A stretch of 64,000 bases of DNA from Ricinus communis (lineage: Eukaryota > Streptophyta > Magnoliopsida > Malpighiales > Euphorbiaceae), in assembly GCF_019578655.1 (NCBI RefSeq), contig NC_063261.1, positions 25,213,126-25,277,125 on the forward strand. The letters are read 5' to 3'. Numbering within the stretch: position 1 is the stretch's first letter; every line of letters begins with the position of its first letter. This document shows positions 49,832 to 62,674 of the stretch, piece after piece. Made by a program: the position numbers and the translations under genes. A model generated the notes under the pieces. The model was not told where the DNA came from. It worked only from the letters and a program-made list of their open reading frames with translations, and ran no database searches.

Positions 49832-49985
49832 TTTTAGACATGTTGGAATATATAAATAATTCCACATATGCATACCACATAGGTCGGTCCGCACCTAATT
49901 AAGCTAAGATATATTTGAGCAAGAACAAAAAGGTAAGGACATATTTGCAAAAATGAGAAATAGTCATGGTAGATAAGATGGTCTG
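49832..49985. repeat. Right arm of the long inverted repeat around the LINE
   Basis: Its reverse complement aligns with 45285-45475: TTTTTGTTCTTGCTCAAATA, TTAGCTTAATTAGGTGC and ATATGTGG words in order. Between the arms lie the LINE and about 100 bp (left) plus 630 bp (right) of other sequence. Confidence 0.6.
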
Positions 49986-50705
49986 CTAAAAATTAAAACT
50001 CAAAGTACCTAACAAAAATTAGTTAATTATCACACTAAAACCATCAAAATAAATTAGCAAAGCCCATAAACAAAACGTAACACTAAATCTCTATATACCA
50101 GCATATCTCTATTTGAATTAGTGCATGAGCTAAAGTTATCTGGATTTTCAAGATCACCTTGTATTATATTAGTGATTTTGCTTGTGTATCAGTAAAAACA
50201 AGCAATTTTGCTTGAAGTAATTAATTGGATCTTTCTCACTTTCACAATATAGTTGAAGTGATTGGGTATCTCAACCCTCACTTTCAGTTAGGTACGTCGC
50301 CTGGAGTGATTTTAGTTGGAACCCTAGATTCTAAATTTTTAATGAAGATATATATGTTCTTCTTAGAATTCTATGTTTATATATTTTCCAAAACCATGGG
50401 TTCATTTTTATTAAAATGGCGAGTTTCGTTTTTTGAACATTTTATAAAGGTGTGCTTCCATGGAAGCATGTTACATCAATAAATTCTTATGCCATTCGGA
50501 GCTTCAATAAAAATATAATACAACGTGAAGTTTATATGTCAAATCTTAACGTTTTAGTATAGAAAAATCTGAAAAATCTATCAAAGCTGCTGATAGATGT
50601 GCTCATTAAGCCTTATTTAAAAAAAAAATGATATCCATAGTTTTTAATATTTTGAGATAGTTTACTCCTTCAGTTTATATTTTAAAACTTGCAAATTACT
50701 TGAGA
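49986..50705. other. Intergenic DNA, no gene seen
   Basis: An 85-codon open frame at 50225-50482 has no family resemblance and no gene context. Confidence 0.5.
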
Positions 50706-51120
50706 GGGAGTTAGTGGGTAAATTACAATTGGCAGTCATCAAATTTTGCGCTTTATAATAGAAAGATATCAAACATTTAATTTATAACTAAATGGTTACT
50801 AGATTTTAATTTTAATAACACCAATGAGATTTTCTATGACATGAGCGGGCACAAGCTTTTCACTTTATAATAAAAAGATAGTAAGATTTTAATTTTAAAA
50901 GATACATATGTGATTCTTTTTTGTAAGAAATCAAAGGTTTGATACACTTTATTACAACATGTAAAGTTTATTGATCATCCATGTAATTTATCCTATAAGT
51001 AATGCCGGAAAAATTCATCGGTATCATTAAAATTAAAGTATAGCAACCATTTAGTTACAAATTAAAAGTTTAATACCTTTATAAAAAATTTAGTGATTTT
51101 TAATATAATTTACACGAGAG
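50706..51120. mobile_element. Foldback miniature element
   Basis: Left arm at about 50712-50840 and right arm at about 50990-51115 are diverged inverted repeats sharing GTAAATTA ends, TTTATAACTAAATGGTT/TTGTAACTAAATGGTT and ATTTTAATTTTAATAACACC-like blocks, with about 140 bp between. Flanks read GGAGTTAGT and AGAGTTAAT, a possible decayed 9-bp duplication, which would suit a Mutator-type origin. No coding capacity. Confidence 0.65.
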
Positions 51121-54100
51121 TTAATCCAATTAGCAAAAGGAGATATTCATATTTCTTGTTAACTAATCGCTCCTATCGAGGAGCATTCTGACAAATTAAT
51201 TTCTGAATATATGAAACTGATATCGAAATAATAAGATTTCAATATTTAAAAAAAATAAAATAATAGAGTATTACTTTTTAGATATGCTTAATGAATAATA
51301 AAAAGATACACAATGTTAGTCCTTTATGTTTATAAAAGAATAAATATCTTAGTTACTATATAAATAAAATATATAACAATCACAAAAAGATAATATATAT
51401 CTAAGAACTTATAGTGACTATTGTAGTGAGTTTTTATTAAAATTTCTTTTTATTTATTTAAAATTCAATAAATCGAGATATATAACCTATAAAATGAAGA
51501 TAATATTTCGTCTTTATAAATATTCACCAGAAAAACTATTGATCATTCTACCTTACTCTTTCACTCAATTTAAAAAAAAAAAAATACTATAACATCTTAT
51601 GCATTGTATTTTATTTTTCTTTTACAGTCGATATTAGAAAAAGAAAATATCTTTTGACTTGTATGGTCAAAGATATATTTAATTTATAATATGTATTAAA
51701 ATATTAAAATTTTAATAAAAATGTGAGTATTAATTAAAAAATCTGAAAAAAGAAATACAAGGATTACATCTGCCGACCAGGATTAACTTCTAATATAGTA
51801 TCATATAGTTCTTATTTATTTATTTAAAAACTGTACACATATTTATAATTGTTTAAACGAATCTTCGTTTGCAAGAATATTTTGAATAGAGTGTTGAGTT
51901 TGAATCTTGACTTGGAAGATGGGCAGTCTAGTGGAATGGAAAATTTCTCAGAACTTTTATGGGTTCCTTTTTCTACATAATGCCAATTAAATTAATGGTT
52001 TTTTTTTTTCTGCATTAATCAATAAAAAGAGACAGTGTTTTGCATGTGGAAGATGTTTCCAATATATGTGCAGTCGTGAAAGAAAACCCAGTTCAAGAAC
52101 ACAATTTTTCGTTGCTTTCTCACCTTCCTGCACCAGAATTTAGAGGTTTTCTTTTTATTAGTATACCCAACTATATTGACATGTTACATAGCGTAGAATA
52201 TTGATTGAGTTTAATGAAAGGTTAAATTTTATTTTTATTCTTTTCTGATGCTCCAGTAGCAGCTTTTGGGGTTGCTCTCACCCTCTGGATGTTTCGTCTA
52301 AATTATTGGCAACTCTTATTCAAATAAATGAGCTTTAGGAGTAATAAGGGATATCCCACATTTTATAGAGAAATAAAAGGTGATTATGCTCGTTCAAATA
52401 TCTATTCAAGGAATATGGCTGGTGTTAAGAATTCTTAAAGAGTAACAACTTGTCTTATGTATGGTAGTCTATTTGATAAAGAAAACATCAGTTATTTACT
52501 ACGTTTAATATTTTTTCTATTATTGATTACTAGTTTTAAGGATCTAATTTAGAAATATCTGTTATTTCCTTCAACTTAGATACGTATATGAACTGTATAT
52601 AATTATCCATTTTTTATTGACAACATACGGTGGAATTATTTAATAAGAATTTCATTAAGATAAATCTTCTCTGAACTCTGTTTTTCCTCTTAAATTATAT
52701 TTTTAAGATGATCACAAAGTGATTCTTCTAGTAATTTTTAGTTTCTAAGCCATATAGTATTAGTCCTACCAAGCATACCAAAATTAGTATTGGTTTAGTA
52801 TTAATTTTGGATTAGCACATACTAGAATAAAGTATTATATAAGCATATCACGAGTTCGAAATAGTAAAGACGTCAATAAAATGAGTCTGTTTAACTTTAA
52901 AATCATAATTAATTATATATTTTCAAGCTCTTTTACCACATTCCGCTTGGATTCTATAAGAAAATTAAGACTTTTAAAATGCAGTCGAATTGGTAAAGAA
53001 AATTTTGAAAAAGCTAATGATTTGATTGAATCGAAATTTACAGGAAAGTTGGAAATGAAGAAAGATAACAATGCTCGAAAAGACATTGAAATTGAAAGCT
53101 TGAATCAAATGCTTCTAGGCTTAAAATTTAGCCCTTCTTTGCTTGTGCTTCCTTTTGGTAATTTATAGATGTTCAAGAAAAAGTAATTATTATCGTTGAA
53201 CACACATCCAAATGTATACCTCGACTTAACTTGAAAGGTCTCTACGTATTTCTTCATTTAGCTTGCAACAGTAAATGTAATCGTCCACTAATAAAAATAA
53301 AAACTTTCCATAGCTTCTTTGCTTAGCTCCACCTCTCTAATCACCCATTAATTATGAACCGATTATCTTCTATCTATTGATTAAATAATAAAAAATTATT
53401 TAGTTTAATGGACTTGGGGCTTGTAAAATTGTATGGGTTTTATAGTAGAAAGAAATGAGCCAGGTCAAGTTTTATTTCAGACCCAAATAATAATTTATTC
53501 CATTTTCATTTTGGGTTTGATGCAATTGTATTTCCGAATCATTGGGGATTTTTCTTGAATCTGAGGACAGCTATTCTGTAGCTCTCCATGAACTTTTACA
53601 TTGAAGAGTCTGATAGCTTTTTTGAAGGAAAGATGACTGCTTCCCCCTTGTACACACTGAACAGCTCTTGGCCAATGGCACAGTGCTGATCATTTCCTTT
53701 TCTTTTTTTTTTTTCCTTCTCTTATACAAATCAAACGAACTTGAGACCTTGAATTGAAGTAGTTTTAATATAACATGTAATTACATAATTTGAAGGCTTC
53801 AAAAACTTATTGGTAAAATAAGATTCAGAAAAATAATATGAATTTTGGTGATATTATACGGATTAAAATTTGAAAAATAACATGATTTCGTCTTTCTTGA
53901 ACAAAATATTATCTTCCTGTTATGAATATTTATTTTAAAAAAAATTCAAAATGACTGAAATTATAGCTACGGTGTCACCTGATCTTGAATCACAAAGTGA
54001 AATAATTCAAAGACCAAATAATAGTTTACCAAGCAATAATTTTGTATTTATAGAAGGCCTAACGAGTAAAACGCTACAAAATCGAAAATAATTATCTCTT

Positions 54101-54941
54101 TATATTTACTATAAAAATAATTTGAACTCAAAACATCTATCACCCAAAAGCAAATAATATTTTTATTTAAACTAGATATAGTAAATAAACTAGCTAGGTA
54201 TATATTCGAATTCAATTGTATATTTTAATAGCACAGTACTTGTTGGTCCAGAGTCCTAACTTCCATTTAATATATTAATCAAATCAATATTTAGTGCATT
54301 GGGCCTTTAGATTTGGTTAACTAAAGCTACAATTTTATTACAAGCTCACAGGGCTGTAACTATAACAACTAGACCAAACTATGCCCATATGCAACTTGGT
54401 TCCCATGGTTATAGTTTCCATTGTAATTTTTCTTTACTGAAATGAAGAAGAAGTGAAGGTTTCATACCCAAATCCAAAGTAAATCTCTATCATCTCAATT
54501 GTTCTATTGCTCGTAGTCTTTCTGCTGTGAAGCCAGAAAATTTAAAAAATTTAAATAATTTTCACCTCGCTCAAAATTAACCGAGATATTTCATGAAATG
54601 AAATCATTATTATTCTTTAATATTTTAGTTTTATATCTAAAATCTGAAACGAAATAAATTTAATAATTACATTGTAATTAACAGTACAATGAGCAACCTA
54701 AGGAGCACAGATTTTACAAGTTCTTTTTTTATTTATTTATTAATTATAAGAGAATATATGACATTCATATCTTTCATGCTCATAGCAAAATTAAAAAAAA
54801 GAAATTAAAAAAAAAAGAGAGAGAAAAACATAATCATAATTTTCTATGGTAGAGACTTACATCTCGACTCTTTCCCTTCAAACCTATACACAGACATATT
54901 CAAACATAACATTACCCAATATTCATATACTTTTTTGTTCA
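51121..54941. other. Intergenic DNA, no gene seen
   Basis: AT-rich. An open frame at 52881-53168 is unsupported. The last few hundred bases before 54942 are the likely 3' flank of the minus-strand peptide gene. Confidence 0.5.
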
Positions 54942-55262
54942 TCATGGTGCATCGACATGTTTGCCTGTAGAACACATTGTTGCACCAAGAGTATCATAAT
55001 TAATATATCTACTAGGAGCAGAAGTACGGTGAAACCCTTTTGGCAAGCAATTCTCCACATCTCTACCGCGAAACCCTTTTCGTCCATGAGTTGTTTTCGG
55101 CCTGAAAGCCACGAGTTCTTTAGAAGATTTCGACGGCAATGGCCTAGCGGCTGCAACGGCGACTCTAGACGTAGCGTTTGCTCCAGTAAATGTCACCGGG
55201 GGAGATAAAAGAATGAGAGAGTAGATCAATAGGGCCATGAAGAAAAGAGTGGTGCTAGACAT
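54942..55262 (-). CDS. Secreted small-peptide precursor, IDA-like motif
   Basis: A single-exon frame of 106 residues. Residues 1-29 form a hydrophobic signal peptide (LFFMALLIYSLILLSPPV). A basic, variable middle (33-70) carries RPKTTHGRKGFRGR, a possible processing region. The C-terminal part has NCLPKGFHRTSAPSRYIN (71-88) and a second cysteine at 97. LPKG followed at near-equal spacing by SAPSR and Asn resembles the mature motif of INFLORESCENCE DEFICIENT IN ABSCISSION (IDA)-like peptides. The two cysteines and the longer tail are not typical of IDA, and RYINY also faintly recalls the RALF YISY motif. The precursor architecture and a GC content above its surroundings argue that it is a real gene. 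Function is inferred only as an apoplastic signalling peptide. Confidence 0.7.
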   Translation of the reverse strand: MSSTTLFFMALLIYSLILLSPPVTFTGANATSRVAVAAARPLPSKSSKELVAFRPKTTHGRKGFRGRDVENCLPKGFHRTSAPSRYINYDTLGATMCSTGKHVDAP

Positions 55263-55430
55263 TGGAGCAATGATGTTCTTGATTATAGTGTTTGTGTTTA
55301 TTAGAGGTTAGGGGGATGTGAATTATAAATCAATTTTTATGTATATGTGTATATATATATATATATGCAAAAGGTTTCTGTAAGGGTTAAGTGAGGAAGG
55401 AAGAAGGGAGAGGTGGAGATATAAATAGGG
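55263..55430 (-). promoter_or_regulatory. Leader and TATA-like region of the peptide gene
   Basis: On the minus strand a TATTTATA box lies at about 55425-55418, followed by a CT-rich stretch and then a TA run (55349-55365). The ATG follows at 55262-55260. Confidence 0.45.
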
Positions 55431-58400
55431 AGAGCTCGTGAAGGAAATGAAGTATGTAGATATGACCAACTCATAGCTAGCAAAGCAAAGCAAAAGCAAA
55501 AGCAAAATCAGAAGCAAATGGTGGAATTGATACTTAGTAGTAGGGTAATCGGATTGAAGCACTTTATGACTATGCAATGTGAGGATGCCCGTGCTCTTCA
55601 TTACTCCTATTTTCCTACAATTACATATGATCTTCTTCTCTCACAAAGTCAAAATTCTTCTTATAATTTCACAACTACGTATTATTAAAAGAAAACTTCC
55701 CATGTTATATTTCAACATTCGTCTCTATATTATTAAAAATGATATGAAAATATATTTTGTGCATGGACACATCTGACGCCTGCATCCCTGAAACTGTACT
55801 GTTGAGAGTGAAACAGTCTTTGGTTTGAATTACTCATTTGCTCCACACTAGAGACTTCTGCCTTCTGTCTTTGGGTAATATGTACAATGGCAATCCTTTC
55901 ATCTGTTCACAATATTTACACTTCCAGCTTCACACCCTTCTTTTCTTGTTTGGTCCTTTTTCTGAATGCCTCTTGTCGGTTTTCTTTTTAAATTTCTTTT
56001 ATGCAACTTGGTCCTTCGCCCTCATAGGCCACAGATTCTCAACTAAATTATTAATTAACTTATATGCTTGGTCAACTCTTTAGATTCAATTCTGTATCTT
56101 GTATAATTTGACTCGTACACCACCAATTTAAAAATGCAGAGCAATAATATCTTTCTAAATGGATACCATTGGCTAACGCAATATTTATTTCAAATTTCTC
56201 CATTCATTCATGCATGAGCAAGAACCACATAAGGTGTAGGGTAAGATTTTCTTTGTGTGAAATATGTGCCTAGCCAGTAACTATCTCAAGAAAATTTGGG
56301 CAATTTTTACTTAGACCGATTGCATATGGCGTATTTAATAAAAAAATAACACGTATTTATGAGTAGTTAATATTTTGACCTGCGATAATTAGCTCATACT
56401 CAATTATTCAAAATTAATTAATAAATATTAATTATTTACCAGTTTAATATATAAACGAAAGCATACACCTAAACTAAATAATTTTTTTTTTAAAATTTCA
56501 TCCATAATCCTCGAAGGCTCTCTCTCTCTCTCTCAACACTGGTGTGACATTCCCATGAATTTACTTATTTTTTTTAATTTAGCATATAGATGATTCTTAA
56601 TTTGGAGTATTAAATGCATTGAAGTAGATTTAATACTAACTGATAAATGACTTAATTAATTAATGAATTAATGGATCTCCAGTGTGAAACCAGTATAGTA
56701 ATTTAGATTATAACATTACCTCTCAAACATATGTTTAATAAATTAATATGACTAAATTAAAACTAGTCATTTATTAAATATAATATAATACGTCTTTAAT
56801 TTAAATTATTAGATGAGATAATAAAAGATATTTTTATATTTTCAACATTTTTCCGCCCGCAAATGCACCATTATAGTTAGAAATATATATGCCTATTATA
56901 TTTTATGCTAAAACTTTTAATTGCATAGTTGACAACGAATATTTATTGAATTCTAAACTCGAACAAATGCTCATCCTATTTTATGGTAAAAGAATTTTAA
57001 TTAAGATTGAAATCTTTTCCATATATCAAAAAAGTATTCTGTAAAGTCATTTTGGTTTAAACATGCATTAATTCTGAGATACTTATCCCAATCTATGCCC
57101 AGTCATCAAGGAGCAACCTGAGAAAGATAAAGGGAGCGATGCAAATCCATGTAGGCTGAGTCAACCCTGAGATCTCACATATATATTACATGGAAGAATA
57201 CGATTGGGCCACATAAGAGAGATGAGCTAACCTCTTCGGCCATCTTATTAAGAGGTGGTCCTTCACACGTCATTTCTTAAGCTGTATGGCTTAATCAACT
57301 GCCACGTGTTGCATTTGAACAGAGCAAATCTTGGAGGACGGTATTATAGGTGGTAACATGCCAATATGTGTGGAAGATCTCAACGACCTTTGAAAATCTC
57401 TGACAAAAGGGGTAGATATAAGTTAATATACAAAAAAAAAAAGGAAAAAAGAAAATTACACGTGTCAGTATTTTCTTACTAGTTTGGTGTTAGATGAGCG
57501 ACCGTCTCTTGCTGGACTTTGATTTTTGGGGGGCATTCAGGATTGCTGTTAGGTATTAAAAAGAAATAGATTTAATAATTCCTTTAATAGATTATACGGA
57601 TCCAACAGACATAGAATCGGATTGATTTTTTAAATATTTTTTCACTTGTTAAATATATAAATTCGATAAAATTCTAACACATAAATACTATATAGCTTAT
57701 GTGATAAAGTTGGCTGTATAAAATTTTTTTAAACGATTGAAGTATTTTTTTTTTTCAAGATATAATTGTAACTCTTTTTTTAATTTTTTTTAATTTTTTA
57801 CTTAATAGAGATCTTTGGATTTATCTTTCTTTCAAAGTGATATCACAGCTCAATCTAAACAATTCATCCAAAACAAAAATAATGACAAATGATCACACAA
57901 TGCCGATATTGTATTAGGACAGAAATTCAGTTACTTTACAAGTTTCACAATTCAAATCTTGTTGCTCTAATTGGCTACTGTGATGATCTTGTCTATTAAT
58001 ATATGCATTGCAGCAAGAGGACTGGATTATTTCCATACAGGTGTAAAGCCCCATTCATTCACTAGGATGTGAAGTCAATGAACAATACTAAGTGACGAAA
58101 ATTGGATTGCTAAAGTTTCAGAATAGACTATCAAGAACAGGTCCTACAACTTCTCATATACTGCACATGTTAGCAATCTCTTTAGCTGCAAATATCAAAC
58201 AGACAAACCATATTTGCTAATGTCGTTGTGATTTAATCAAAGAGGAAGCAACTATAAGGTCGCACCCGTTATTTAACCAGAGAGGAAGTAATTGGATAAG
58301 TTATTAGCAAAAATGATAAGATTGTCATCGATCAATCAGATAGAAAGTATAAAATAGGTAAAGATTGTCGCTTCTTTTCTAATACTAGTGATATTTTATT

Positions 58401-59343
58401 TTCAAAATTAAAAGGTTTGAAAAGATTATGATGAGGTGTATATATATCCATTTCTATCTTTAAATCTGTCCGGTATTTATAAATTAAAGATTTATCGAGT
58501 TAAGGTGTTTAATAGTTAAATTTAAAATATGGGTTGATATCTAACTAATTAGGCCAATAAATCATTACTTTTTAAAATTTAAAATACATATAATTAAAAT
58601 AATAATAAAAATTACACATTACGCGAACAGTCAACTAATATATCTAAAATGGAAGTAAAGATAAAATTAAATAAAAAGTCATCTATCTAGAAATTTAGAT
58701 GTATAAAATTATTAAGACACGAAACTATATTCATATTACAGAAAAGACTCCTTTTTAAATTCTAATTATGTTATTATATTTATTTGAAACTCTTAATTCT
58801 ATATCTGCCGAAATTTTACTTAATGTATATGTATAATAAACATAAAAATTACATGAATCTTAAAAAGAAAAAGAGAAAACTCTAAAAGGCCAAAAGCAAA
58901 ACTCATAACAATTCAGATTAAAAATAAATAAATAAATAAATAAAAACTAAACCCGAATTATAGACCCGATTTCAACTTACTTTTGATCTGTGTTAGGCAG
59001 TGACGGATTTGGATTAAAAAGCCAGAATTGTGAGTCAACAAAAACTTTGAACTTTCTTTGAAAACACAGTGATCAAAGAATGAGGCGGAGACTGTTGAAT
59101 GTGTCAACAGTATTTTGGATTTCTACAACAAAAATTATGCATCGACAATAATCACCAGATTATCTTTTTAATTTTTCACTGCTGAATTACGTTTTTTAAA
59201 AATAATATTTGACATATATAGAATATCTGTATGAAAAAATGGAATTAAAAACATTAAAATTTATAAAATTATAAAATTTTTAGGTAATTAGGCGTGTCAT
59301 ATATATACTAAAAGTATCAACATATGGATAATTAGTTTCATTC
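55431..59343. other. Intergenic DNA, no gene seen
   Basis: Includes a CT microsatellite at about 56519-56535 and a moderately GC-richer island at 57060-57420 containing GCCACGTGTT, a G-box/ABRE-like site at 57301-57310, with no adjacent gene identified. Open frames on either strand match no family I recognise. Confidence 0.5.
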
Positions 59344-59490
59344 AATTTTAATTTTGTTTTGATTTAATTACTTTGTAAATAAAATATTGACACGTGACAA
59401 AAAAATTAATAAAAAATATAAGTAAAAAAATTATGACATAGTAATTTTTTATTAACAAAGTGATCAAATTATAACTAAAATTAAAATTAA
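59344..59490. mobile_element. Foldback miniature element
   Basis: Left arm 59344-59396 and right arm 59436-59490 are inverted copies: AATTTTAATTTTGTTTTGAT...TTACTTTGT against ACAAAGTGATCAAATTATAA...AAAATTAAAATT, with a loop of about 40 bp. Outer sequence continues to AAAATCTAATGCACC at about 59540-59555, a terminus seen again in related form near 38.87 kb. Confidence 0.6.
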
Positions 59491-60448
59491 ATAATTAAAA
59501 TAAATTAAATTAAAAATTTATGATCTTAATAAAATTAAATACAAAATCTAATGCACCTTTAATGGAGCGAGCAATAAGCCAAACAAACTTATTAAACTAG
59601 CGACTAATTAATTAAATTTTTGTGTTATAATCTTTCATCTTAATGTAGTGTTAGGTGAAATCTCTTTAGAATGAGGGTTGAGCAAGCAATGCTTATAACA
59701 TGGATTTTGGTCAACTGGATCCTTAAATATGTGTGAGAGAGGGAGCTACACTTTATTTCCTTTTGAATTGTAAAATGAGGAACTTTTATCTCCCTTCTTT
59801 CATCTTTTTATTTTAAATTGTACCATTATCTTTTTAATTTTTTTAAATTATAATAAAATAAATTTATATTATATTAAAAGTTATATATTGAATAAATTCT
59901 TTATATATTTAAAAAATGAGTCGTTTATTTCGTGTTATACGATTGTTATAATTATTTACTATCATTATTTTAAAGATTCTTGTTTTGACACTTGTATTTA
60001 TTTTTTATATATGAGATTTTTATTTTTTTTAATTATAATAAATTAAGTTCAAACTTAATGTTATATTAAAAATAATATTTTGAATAATAATTTTTATATA
60101 TTTATAAAAACTAGTCCTTTACTCGCCTGTTGTACAACTATTGTGATTATTTTGATTATAAATAATAATATAAATTTTTATATGTAAAAGTATATAGATC
60201 TTTTAATATTCTATAAACTAATTAAATTATTTAAAAAATAGTAGATTAAATATTTTTAACGTCTTTGTTAGCTTTTTATATTTTAAAATATTATTAATAT
60301 AAAATATAAAAATTATAAATAAATAATAGAAAAATTATAAATTATACATAAACTTGAATTATACGTGTCAATAATAAGTACACTTGTCAAAATTAAAAAT
60401 CATATGTGTTAGAATATAATAACACATGTCAAAAAGTATTTATTAGAC

Positions 60449-60944
60449 TATATATATATTAATTTTTTTATTCATTTATATGTACTTAAATGTTCATTTT
60501 CTATATGTATAAAATCCATTAGATGTAATATACTATAATAATTAATTTTTTATACTTAAATATTTATTAACTGTGAACTTAATATTTATTACAGTTAATG
60601 TTTATGTTTATTTCATTTAATGTATTATTCATCAGTATTAATATTAATGTCAAGTATCTAGTACTGCAATGTTCATCAATATTATTAAATAAAAATATTA
60701 ATTTTTTATGAAAGCTTTTATTATTTTTGTGATGCATATTGAAAAAAATTTATGATTGATATAAACATTTATCATTTATGAATATTAATATTCATTAGTT
60801 TGTTAATGGATATTCGTCATTGATGAAATCACATTGACTAATTCATTCAAATGAATATATATAAAATATACATAACATAAATAGTCCTTACGCAGTCGGT
60901 AAACAAAAAAAAATCAAGCTAAAATTATACTACAAATATTTATA
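60449..60944 (+). repeat. First copy of a ~500-bp direct repeat
   Basis: From TATATATATTAATTTTTTTATTC to AAAATTATACTACAAATATTTAT. Strong blocks shared with 61583-62089 include TTTATATGTACT, TGTTCATTTTCTATATGTATAA, GTGATGCATATTG followed by an A-run, and CCATTCAAATGAATATATATA (or ATTCATTC... form). Confidence 0.8.
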
Positions 60945-61582
60945 TTATGGTGCATTTTCTTTCTAAAACGTGTGGTGCATTATCCTTCGAGTGGGAGACG
61001 GATTCTTAAGATCATATATAATTATATTATTTTTTGGAAATAAATATAATCTATTATTAAAGAACAGAATGTGGGTATTATTTTCACCTTTTCTTTTTTT
61101 TTTTTTTGGAGGGTTTGAAGGGTAGAATGAAAAGTTATAAAAGTGGTAAAACATATATTAATTAATTAGTTATAAAATTAGTTGATATCACCTAATTAGA
61201 ATTGGCCTTACACACCAGATTTATTAGCTGTATTTAGTAATTTGTGAATCATATGTAAATTGGAGATATCTTAGATTTTATTTGAGAAAAAAAATATTTT
61301 ATTTAATTTTAATGAGAAGTAGTTTTTGTTAAAAAGTGTAGGTAACATGATGATCTTTTGCATCTAAAGGACAGTGGAAGAAGATTTTGGAAATGAGTGG
61401 GGCAACTATTGTTTTAATTAAAAAGAAGGGGGCAAAGAAAGATTTTCCATAAAAAATTGTAAATCATTTGTGGTCCTTGGGGAAACATGAAAAATAGAAA
61501 AATACATGCGCAAGTAGACTGGAAAGTGACCTTCTTTGTTACGGTTAGGATTAAAATATTTCTAAGTTATGAAGTTTCTTAT

Positions 61583-62089
61583 CATATATATATTAATATT
61601 TTTTATTCATTTATATGTACTAAAATGTTCATTTTCTATATGTATAATATCTATTAGATGTAATATTCTGTAATAATTAATTTTTTTGTATTGAAATATT
61701 CATTATCCGTGAACTTAATATTTATTATAGTTAATGTTCATTTTCGTTTTATTTGATGTATTATTCATCAATGCTAATACTAATATTTATTATATGGTAC
61801 TGCAATGTTCATTTTTTGTATATATACTGTTCATCAATAATCTCAAATAAATTAATTATTCATGAAAGCTTTTGTTGTTTTTGTGATGCATATTGAAAAA
61901 AATTTATGATTGATATAAACATTCTCATTTATAGGTATAATATTCATTAGTATAGAAAAATATTTGTTAGTAATGAAAATCATACCACTAATCCATTCAA
62001 ATGAATATATATAATATAAATATAATGTAAATCGTCCTTAGACAGTTTATAAAAAAAAATCAAACTAAAATTATACTACAAATATTTAT
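61583..62089 (+). repeat. Second copy of a ~500-bp direct repeat
   Basis: Same block order as 60449-60944 with many substitutions and small indels. The copies are about 640 bp apart. No LTR hallmarks (TG...CA, primer site) were found between them, and no ORF. Confidence 0.8.
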
Positions 62090-62399
62090 CTCGTAGTACA
62101 CGTATTTTTTTAATAAAATTAAATTAATAAATAATGAACCTTACGTTTAAACAATAAACATTAAATATATATTTAATAAATATAAATTAATAAATTTTTA
62201 ATATAAAATTAATGACATAAATTATTTTAACGTGTCAAACGCGATGCAAATATTTTTATAAATATGATGCCGAATAGACTCATGAGCCTAAAAGCCTACA
62301 TGAACATGGTTCTATTTTATAATTTGCGACCAAGCTGAAAAAGAAAAGAAAAAAGAAAAAGAAAAAAGAAGAAGACAAAAGCCTCTTTCATAATAATAA

Positions 62400-62674
62400 C
62401 AATTGGGTCTTGTTTTTCTGCAGCTCGGTCTAACTGTGGACTTAAAAGTCCACCCGAGGAGGAAGGGCTAATGGATTCTGTTTCAACAGTTTGAGCAATA
62501 AATTGGGTCTTGTTCGTTTCTAACTAAAGGCTCACTGCTCCTGCCATTCTTGTTCTTGCCTTGCTCCTTTTCTTTTCTTCCTTGTTATTGTTGAACTTAA
62601 CTGTAATAATACAAAACAGAAGAGAGATCACTTCAACCAAACTGATTATTTTGGTCTGTATAACTATAAGGCCA
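62400..62674 (+). promoter_or_regulatory. KDSB leader region
   Basis: GC rises sharply here relative to the upstream repeats. An in-frame upstream ATG at 62561 would lengthen the protein by 38 residues. Homology favours the ATG at 62675, leaving this as 5' UTR and core promoter. No TATA box was recognised nearby. Confidence 0.45.

Noticed and set aside
52881..53168. 95-codon open frame
   Set aside because: No recognised motif and typical AT-driven composition.
54846..55208. 120-codon plus-strand open frame
   Set aside because: Shadow of the secreted-peptide gene. The minus frame has a signal peptide and a conserved-looking motif, whereas this one is low in structure.
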